From Defluviitaleaceae bacterium (lineage in GTDB: Bacteria; Bacillota; Clostridia; Lachnospirales; WQUN01), in the NCBI GenBank assembly GCA_009786535.1, contig WQRX01000027.1:1-45553 (forward strand): a stretch of 45,553 nt of DNA. The letters are read 5' to 3'. The notes under the pieces were generated by a model, which was not told the origin of the DNA, did no database searches, and saw nothing but the letters and a program-made list of their open reading frames with translations. How positions within the stretch are numbered: the stretch's first letter is position 1; each line of letters opens with the position of its first letter. Both the position numbers and the translations under genes were made by a program. Of the stretch, positions 39,842 through 45,553 are shown piece by piece.

Positions 39842-42800
39842 ACCAAGAAGCTCAAATAGAAAAAAGTTTTATTGATATTCTAACTCAGCGAAAAAACCAA
39901 TGGACATACCGTAATGATATAAAGTCCGAAACCGCTCTTTGGGAAAATCTGCGCGGACATATTAACCGAATTAATTTTGCACGGCTTGATGGTGTGCCGC
40001 TCACCAATAAAGAATTTGAGCAGTCAAAAGTTGAGTTTAAGCGTTTAACAGCTACTCCTTTTGGTGCATCTCAATGGCTAAGGGGCGAAAATGGTGTTGC
40101 CGCCATTAACATTGAGCGTGAGGACGTTAAGCAAGGCAGGGTTTCTCTCGTATTATTCAGCAACAAAGAAATTGCAGGCGGTATTTCAAGTTATGAAGTT
40201 GTAAATCAAATAAAACCCGATGCAGATGCCAACTTGCGTGGCGATGTAACGTTGCTTATAAACGGTTTGCCAATTATCCACATTGAATTGAAAGCCGAGT
40301 CTGCAAAAGATGGGTATATGCAAGCTTTTGAACAGATAAAGCGCTATGCAGAAGCTGGATTTTTTGATGGAATTTATGCCGCAACGCAAGTGTTTGTAAT
40401 CAGTAACAAGGTAGATACAAGGTATTTTGCCCGCCCCGGTTCAAACAGTGCAAAGGCATTCGATAAAGCCAAAGGTTTTTTGTTTAGATGGCGTACTCCG
40501 GAAAACAAAGATATTAAAAATCTTTACGAATTTACAGAAATGGTTTTGCGTATTCCCGACGCTCACGAATTAATAAGCAGATTTACTATTTTAGTTGACG
40601 ATAAAAAGAACCAAAAATTCTTAATGGTTTTACGGCCGTACCAAATACACGCAATTCAAAAAATCATTTGCCAAGCTGCCAAGCATGAAGGCGGCTATAT
40701 TTGGCACGCTACGGGTTCGGGTAAAACCATAACCGGCTTTGTTGCTACCAAGCTATTGGCCCAAGCATCTATTGGCGTAGACCGCACCGTTATGGTGGTT
40801 GACCGTACAGACCTTGACAGTCAGACTAAAGGTGAGTTTAGCAAATTTGCTTCTGAGTTTCACACAGGACTTGCAACGGGCAATGTTACCGATAATACGC
40901 TTATTGTTGGTGTTGATAATCAACGACAGCTTAGTAATAGTCTATTGAGTAAGAAAAATAATAACACCATAATTGTAACCACTATACAAAAATTAAGTGC
41001 TGCCATCCGAGGTGCAAAAGAATCAGAAAGCAATAAATTTGATAAACTCAAGGGGGAGCATATTGTTTTTGTAGTTGACGAGTGCCATCGTGCAGTAAGT
41101 GACGAGCAGATGAAAGAAATTAAAATGCTTTTGCCAAATTCGACTTGGTTTGGCCTGACAGGCACACCTATTTTTGACGAAAACCGCAAGCAGGAAAACG
41201 GAACATATGCACGAACCACCGCCGACCAATACAACCCCAAAAATGCAAAAGGCGAAACCATAACAAAAGCTCCTCTTCATGCGTATACAACTAAAAACGC
41301 AATGGACGATAATTCTGTTTTAAACTTCCAATTAGAATATCATTGCCTTTTGAGCGAGGACAGCAAAAACGAGTTTTTATATCGAGTAATTAAAGAAAAA
41401 TTCCCAAAACTCGACCCAATAAAAAAACTTGCAGACATGACGGAAATTGAAAAAGAGCAGCTGCAAGACAAGGCTCTCTTCGAGCAAGAGGATTACATCG
41501 AAAAGATGCTGCTAAAGGTTTTCAAACGCCAGTCAGTAATAGAGCGTTTCAAAGTAATTAACGGCTACCCAGCCATGAGTGCCGTTTTAACAACGCATTC
41601 TATCACCCAAGCAAAGCGCATTTATCACAAATTGCAGGAAATGAAAAATGGCGGCACTTTATTGAATGGAAGGGAGCTTGACGAACGCCACACGCTCCGT
41701 GACCCCGATTTTCCACGAGTTGCAATTACTTATTCGCTTAGTGAAAATCAAGAGGAGTTGACCGAAGCTCAAGCAGAAATTAACTTCATCATGCACGAGT
41801 ATAACAGTCTTTTTAACACCAATTATTCCGATGCCGACCAGTTCAACAGAAATATAAACAGCCGTTTGGCACGGAAAGATGCACAATATCAAAAAGATGG
41901 ACAATGGCTTGACATGGTTATTGTTGTTGACCGCCTGCTTACAGGCTTTGATGCGCCAACAATACAAACACTTTATGTTGACCGCGAATTAAAGTATCAA
42001 AAGCTGTTGCAAGCATTTTCACGCACTAACCGCATTGCCCCGGGTAAAGAATATGGCATAGTTATAACCTTTAGAAAACCGTACACCATGCGCCAAAATG
42101 TAGCAGATGCAATTCGCCTATTTACAAACCAACAACAGGATTGGGAGGATTTAGTACCGCAAGAATATTGCGAAGTAAAAGCTGCATTCATCAAGGCTCA
42201 TGGTGAGCTTGTAGCGGCGAAAGAGGAACTTGCAGGCGACCCCAACAATATTAAAAAGAAAATTGCCCAAGTTCGAGCATACCAAAAACTCGAAAAAATC
42301 CAACGGGCTATAAAAAGCTATGAGGACTTTGAAAGCGATTTTAATGAACTTGCGTCAATGATAGAAATCATGCCTGAAGAAAAAGGGTATGTTGAAAATC
42401 TGAAAGCAGAAATTCGAGATGACCTTAAAAACAAAGAGCGGGATGATGCAGATGATTGGCTGAAAGATATTGAGTTCACAAGCGGGCAGCGGGCTATACA
42501 CGAGGAGCGTATAGACAGCTTTTACATCAATCAGCTTTTGGACGATTATCAAAAATGTACAGGAGAAACAGACAAGCACGAGTTACGGGATAAAATCATG
42601 AAAGAAATCAACGCTAAGCCCGCCGCTGTTCAATCTATTTACAATCTCATCTTAGACGATATTGACCAAAACAAACCGGAAAAAGATTGGACAGAGTATT
42701 TTGAACGTGAAATTGACCGCATTATACAAAAAGCAGCCGACACATTAAAAGTACCTATTGCGAGCTTGCAAACCAGTTTCAACGAATATCGTCCAAGTAG

Positions 42801-42966
42801 CGGTTCTGTGCCTTTTATCAATGTAATTAGCGAAACATCTCAGTTGGACAAAGAGGCTTTTGAGGATACATTCAATGAAAAATACAGAAAACGTTTACTT
42901 GTCATAGAGCAATATTGGAAAGACTTAATGGAAAATGACTTAATGCCGTTAAGGGACGAAATTTGA
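39838..42966 (+). CDS. hsdR: Type I restriction enzyme, R subunit
   Basis: 1042 residues, full length. The N-terminal nuclease part has the PD-(D/E)xK-type region (LLINGLPIIHIELKAES). The motor part has Walker A WHATGSGKTITG (about 288-299), the DECH box VDECHRAVSDEQ (about 412) and GLTGTPIF. It translocates and cuts DNA as part of the HsdR2-M2-S complex. The GGAGG site is eight bases before the ATG. Downstream genes are a DUF4145 protein, hsdM and hsdS. Confidence 0.97.
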   Translation: MNQEAQIEKSFIDILTQRKNQWTYRNDIKSETALWENLRGHINRINFARLDGVPLTNKEFEQSKVEFKRLTATPFGASQWLRGENGVAAINIEREDVKQGRVSLVLFSNKEIAGGISSYEVVNQIKPDADANLRGDVTLLINGLPIIHIELKAESAKDGYMQAFEQIKRYAEAGFFDGIYAATQVFVISNKVDTRYFARPGSNSAKAFDKAKGFLFRWRTPENKDIKNLYEFTEMVLRIPDAHELISRFTILVDDKKNQKFLMVLRPYQIHAIQKIICQAAKHEGGYIWHATGSGKTITGFVATKLLAQASIGVDRTVMVVDRTDLDSQTKGEFSKFASEFHTGLATGNVTDNTLIVGVDNQRQLSNSLLSKKNNNTIIVTTIQKLSAAIRGAKESESNKFDKLKGEHIVFVVDECHRAVSDEQMKEIKMLLPNSTWFGLTGTPIFDENRKQENGTYARTTADQYNPKNAKGETITKAPLHAYTTKNAMDDNSVLNFQLEYHCLLSEDSKNEFLYRVIKEKFPKLDPIKKLADMTEIEKEQLQDKALFEQEDYIEKMLLKVFKRQSVIERFKVINGYPAMSAVLTTHSITQAKRIYHKLQEMKNGGTLLNGRELDERHTLRDPDFPRVAITYSLSENQEELTEAQAEINFIMHEYNSLFNTNYSDADQFNRNINSRLARKDAQYQKDGQWLDMVIVVDRLLTGFDAPTIQTLYVDRELKYQKLLQAFSRTNRIAPGKEYGIVITFRKPYTMRQNVADAIRLFTNQQQDWEDLVPQEYCEVKAAFIKAHGELVAAKEELAGDPNNIKKKIAQVRAYQKLEKIQRAIKSYEDFESDFNELASMIEIMPEEKGYVENLKAEIRDDLKNKERDDADDWLKDIEFTSGQRAIHEERIDSFYINQLLDDYQKCTGETDKHELRDKIMKEINAKPAAVQSIYNLILDDIDQNKPEKDWTEYFEREIDRIIQKAADTLKVPIASLQTSFNEYRPSSGSVPFINVISETSQLDKEAFEDTFNEKYRKRLLVIEQYWKDLMENDLMPLRDEI

Positions 42967-42976
42967 GGGGTGCGAT

Positions 42977-43819
42977 ATGACTTTGAGTCGCTTATTATCA
43001 AAACCGCAAGCTACAGACTATCAACAGGTTGATACATTTTGGTTTCCTGACGAGTCGGAGGAAAATGAGGACTATGAGTGTGGCAACGAAAATGACGGAG
43101 AGCTGCCTATACTGATTGGACAGCACATATTTTTAGATACCGGAAGTATATCTCTTAATTACTATTGCACAGATTGTGAGAATGTCCGCACTTTCAGCTC
43201 AGGCAAGGAACATGGATTACGAGGAGTTGTTGTAAGTCAACGAGTGATTAGCATTGACTGTGTTTTGCAGTGCAATTGCGGTTCCGTTGTGCATACTTGG
43301 TTTTTAGTTGAATCCGAACAGGATTTTCGCAATCAATCTCCCGGTGTGCGGATATTGCACTTTAGAGATAAATTGTCCGGAAACGTAAAATTGCAATCTG
43401 AACAATACGGTGAGTTTGCGGAGTGGCTTGAAAAAGCAAATCAGGCACATAGAGATGGACTTGGCTCAGGGGCAGTCATCTATCTCAGGAAAGTTTTCGA
43501 ATCTATTACTTATAATATTGCTAAGGTTAATGATATTCAAACGACTAGACATAGGAGCGGAAGAGTTGAAAAGCGAGATTTTTACGGAGTATTGAAAGAT
43601 GTCGACGAGAAACACTCTATTATTCCGAATGCGTTTTCAGGCAATGGATATAAACTTTTCAGCGAGCTGAGTAGTATCATACATGGCGATGGAAGTGAAG
43701 ATGATGCCCTTAAAAATTTCGGAGCATTGTATACTTTAGTAACAGGCATAATTGATAATATAAAACAAAAAGAAGAATTGAAAAGCGCCTTGCAAAAATT
43801 TGATTGGTCTATGGATTAA
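42977..43819 (+). CDS. DUF4145-like protein between hsdR and hsdM
   Basis: 280 residues. Two CxxC or CxC pairs (YYCTDCENVRTF and LQCNCGSVVHTW) form a zinc-binding N-terminal module; the C-terminal half (GSGAVIYLRKVFESITYNIA, FSELSSIIHGDGSEDDALKNF) matches DUF4145, a HEPN-like fold common in defence operons. It starts ten bases after hsdR with a GAGGGGTG site. Its job is unknown; an accessory role in the restriction system or a separate RNase-type defence are both possible. Confidence 0.75.
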   Translation: MTLSRLLSKPQATDYQQVDTFWFPDESEENEDYECGNENDGELPILIGQHIFLDTGSISLNYYCTDCENVRTFSSGKEHGLRGVVVSQRVISIDCVLQCNCGSVVHTWFLVESEQDFRNQSPGVRILHFRDKLSGNVKLQSEQYGEFAEWLEKANQAHRDGLGSGAVIYLRKVFESITYNIAKVNDIQTTRHRSGRVEKRDFYGVLKDVDEKHSIIPNAFSGNGYKLFSELSSIIHGDGSEDDALKNFGALYTLVTGIIDNIKQKEELKSALQKFDWSMD

Positions 43820-43874
43820 GATTTTTGTTAAAACGAAATTCCAAATAATAAATAATTTGAAAGGAAGCATTTAC

Positions 43875-45452
43875 ATGAGCCGCTTAGAACAACAATTATG
43901 GGCAAGTGCCGACATTCTTAGAGGAAAGATGGATGCAAGTGAATACAAGAACTATTTACTTGGACTTGTTTTCTACAAGTATCTGTCCGATTTGGAGCTT
44001 AGGGCCGTGTACGAAGAGGCGAACGGCAAGCCGAGCGAGTATCCATCCCGTGAAGAACAGCTTGCCGAACTTACAGACTGGTACAACGATAACACCGATG
44101 AACTAAGAAATACCATGCGCCGTAAGCTGGGCTATTTTATCGAGCCGCAATATTTGTTTTTTACGCTCCGCAACAAAGCATCAAATTATGATTTTCAGAT
44201 TAACGATTTGCAAGCCGCTTTTATCGAACTTTCTCGAGAGGGCAGTAGTTTCACAGGGCTATTTGACGATGTAGATTTGCGTTCTACAAAACTTGGTACA
44301 CATGACCAACAGCGTAATGTTACCATTATGGAAGTTATCAAAATTTTAGATGAAATTGACTTGTTCGGTTACAAGGGTGACATAATTGGCGATGCTTACG
44401 AATATTTAATTTCGCAATTTGCCGCAGGCGCGGGCAAAAAAGCGGGCGAGTTTTATACCCCGCAAGCCGTTTCAAAAATCATTTCGGAAATTGTTAGCAT
44501 TGGGCAGGAAGGGCTTGCGCCGTTTCATATTTATGACCCCGCTATGGGTTCGGGTTCGCTTATGTTAAACATTCGCCAATTTTTGACGAACCCGGAAAAG
44601 TTATTTTTCCACGGACAGGAGCTTAACACTACAACATACAACCTCGCTCGAATGAATCTTATATTGCACGGCGTTGATCATGAGCAAATGCGCCTTAATA
44701 ACGCTGATACTTTGGATGCGGACTGGCCGACAGACGAGCCGTTTCTTTTCAATGCCGTTGTCATGAACCCGCCATATTCTGCGCAATGGAGTGCCGCCGA
44801 CAAATTTTTGAGCGACCCACGTTTTGAACGCTACGGTAAACTTGCGCCAAAATCTAAAGCGGATTTTGCATTTTTGCTACATGGCTTTTATCACTTGAAA
44901 GACAGCGGCACAATGGGAATTGTGTTGCCGCATGGCGTTTTGTTCCGCGGTGCTGCCGAGGGTGTTATCCGTAAAATGCTACTTGAAATGGGTGCAATCG
45001 AGGCTGTAATTGGCTTGCCCTCAAATATTTTTTATGGAACAAGCATACCAACAGTTGTGCTTATCCTAAAGAAAAACCGCCAAACTCGGGACGTATTTTT
45101 CATTGATGCTTCAAATGATTCTGTGAAGCAGAAAAACCAAAACACACTATGCGCGCGGCATATTACTAAAATTATTGATGCTTATAAAAAGCGTGAAAAT
45201 ATTGAAAAATACGCGCATTTGGCAAGCTATGATGAAATAGCTTCGAACGATTATAATCTTAACATTCCCCGTTATGTGGATACTTTCGAGGAAGAAGAAC
45301 AGATTGACATTGTTGCGCTTTCGGCTGAAATGACTGCTCTAAACTTGCAGATAAAACAAAACGAAACAGATTTTTTGGACTTGCTTGACCAACTTGCGCT
45401 CACAGACGAAACAAGAAATTTAATCGAAGCTACAAAGCAAATTTTTGTGTGA
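43875..45452 (+). CDS. hsdM: Type I restriction-modification DNA methyltransferase, M subunit
   Basis: 525 residues. An N-terminal helical region (SRLEQQLWASADILRGKM, YKNYLLGLVFYKYLSD) is followed by the adenine-methylase core, with the SAM motif DPAMGSGSL (about 221) and the catalytic NPPY (about 298-301). It methylates the target sequence set by HsdS. The start at 43875 follows GGAAG; the frame is open 25 codons upstream without support. Confidence 0.96.
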   Translation: MSRLEQQLWASADILRGKMDASEYKNYLLGLVFYKYLSDLELRAVYEEANGKPSEYPSREEQLAELTDWYNDNTDELRNTMRRKLGYFIEPQYLFFTLRNKASNYDFQINDLQAAFIELSREGSSFTGLFDDVDLRSTKLGTHDQQRNVTIMEVIKILDEIDLFGYKGDIIGDAYEYLISQFAAGAGKKAGEFYTPQAVSKIISEIVSIGQEGLAPFHIYDPAMGSGSLMLNIRQFLTNPEKLFFHGQELNTTTYNLARMNLILHGVDHEQMRLNNADTLDADWPTDEPFLFNAVVMNPPYSAQWSAADKFLSDPRFERYGKLAPKSKADFAFLLHGFYHLKDSGTMGIVLPHGVLFRGAAEGVIRKMLLEMGAIEAVIGLPSNIFYGTSIPTVVLILKKNRQTRDVFFIDASNDSVKQKNQNTLCARHITKIIDAYKKRENIEKYAHLASYDEIASNDYNLNIPRYVDTFEEEEQIDIVALSAEMTALNLQIKQNETDFLDLLDQLALTDETRNLIEATKQIFV

Positions 45453-45465
45453 GGTGGTGAATATT

Positions 45466-45553
45466 ATGACAGATAACAATGAAAAATTAGTACCTCAAAT
45501 TCGGTTCAAGGGATTTTCTAATCCTTGGGTACAGGGAAAATTGGGGGATGTTG
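45466..45553 (+). CDS. hsdS: Type I specificity subunit, 5' fragment
   Basis: The first 29 codons are present and the gene runs off the window. They read MTDNNEKLVPQIRFKGF then SNPWVQGKLGDV, the usual HsdS opening (PEIRFKGF..W.. KLGDV). GAGGTGG precedes the ATG. It starts 13 bases after hsdM. Confidence 0.88.
   Translation, partial: MTDNNEKLVPQIRFKGFSNPWVQGKLGDV

Overview
The window looks like the chromosome of an endospore-forming, anaerobic-type Firmicute of the Clostridia, probably near Lachnospirales. The evidence is the yicC-remA-gmk-rpoZ-priA-def-fmt gene order, an omega subunit beginning MLRPSYSEL, murA followed by a SpoIIQ-like M23 protein, Coat F proteins, DUF6128- and DUF624-like proteins, and TTGnnn/TATAnT promoters with AAGGAG ribosome sites. 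The genus is not resolved. No rRNA, tRNA or CRISPR array was recognised.

Layout. 0.1-2.9 kb: a frameshifted tyrosine recombinase, a cysteine-rich membrane protein and a degenerate CPBP membrane protein. 10.6-2.9 kb (minus): a Cys-rich 50-residue peptide, then a tightly packed housekeeping run of D,D-carboxypeptidase, yicC, remA, gmk, rpoZ, priA, def and fmt. 10.6-15.2 kb: a DUF624 protein, a very large MerR-type regulator with an internal ribosome site, and a DUF6128-like protein. 15.2-18.0 kb (minus): an ECF sigma factor with a probable anti-sigma partner, and an unknown 344-residue protein. 18.2-21.4 kb: an ABC transporter/two-component operon of the peptide-antibiotic type. 21.6-22.2 kb: a hybrid RelB/PIN toxin-antitoxin pair. 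22.3-23.6 kb: a second sigma-like gene coupled to a protein joining methyl-accepting chemotaxis signalling sequence to a CheW-like domain. 23.8-30.0 kb: an EamA transporter, TldD/TldE protease, MurA and the SpoIIQ-like protein. 30.1-34.6 kb: an S41-like protein, two spore-coat proteins, a clostripain-like protease and a ThuA-like protein. 34.7-37.0 kb (minus): TetR plus an ABC-2 exporter. 37.2-45.5 kb: a more AT-rich defence island with an AAA ATPase/DUF4276 pair facing away from a type I restriction-modification operon (hsdR, DUF4145 gene, hsdM, start of hsdS), and two decayed regulator genes between them.

How the parts connect. The ABC/two-component operon and the divergent 344-residue gene share a control region with four 11-bp-spaced direct repeats, which suggests one response regulator acts on both. 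The two sigma-factor genes carry nearly the same 16-bp palindrome at the same distance from a -10 box, which suggests a shared control. Three genes (the membrane protein at 1.8 kb, the carboxypeptidase and the S41-like protein) have a good promoter whose -10 box ends 6-7 bases before the ATG and have no ribosome site, so they look leaderless. A two-hairpin palindromic repeat occurs at several gene ends, and one copy lies in frame inside priA.

The most novel candidates are the sigma/chemoreceptor-tip/CheW pair with its palindrome, the palindromic element inside priA, the leaderless promoters and the MerR fusion with a second start. All function calls come from reading the sequence and recalling families; no database search was possible.
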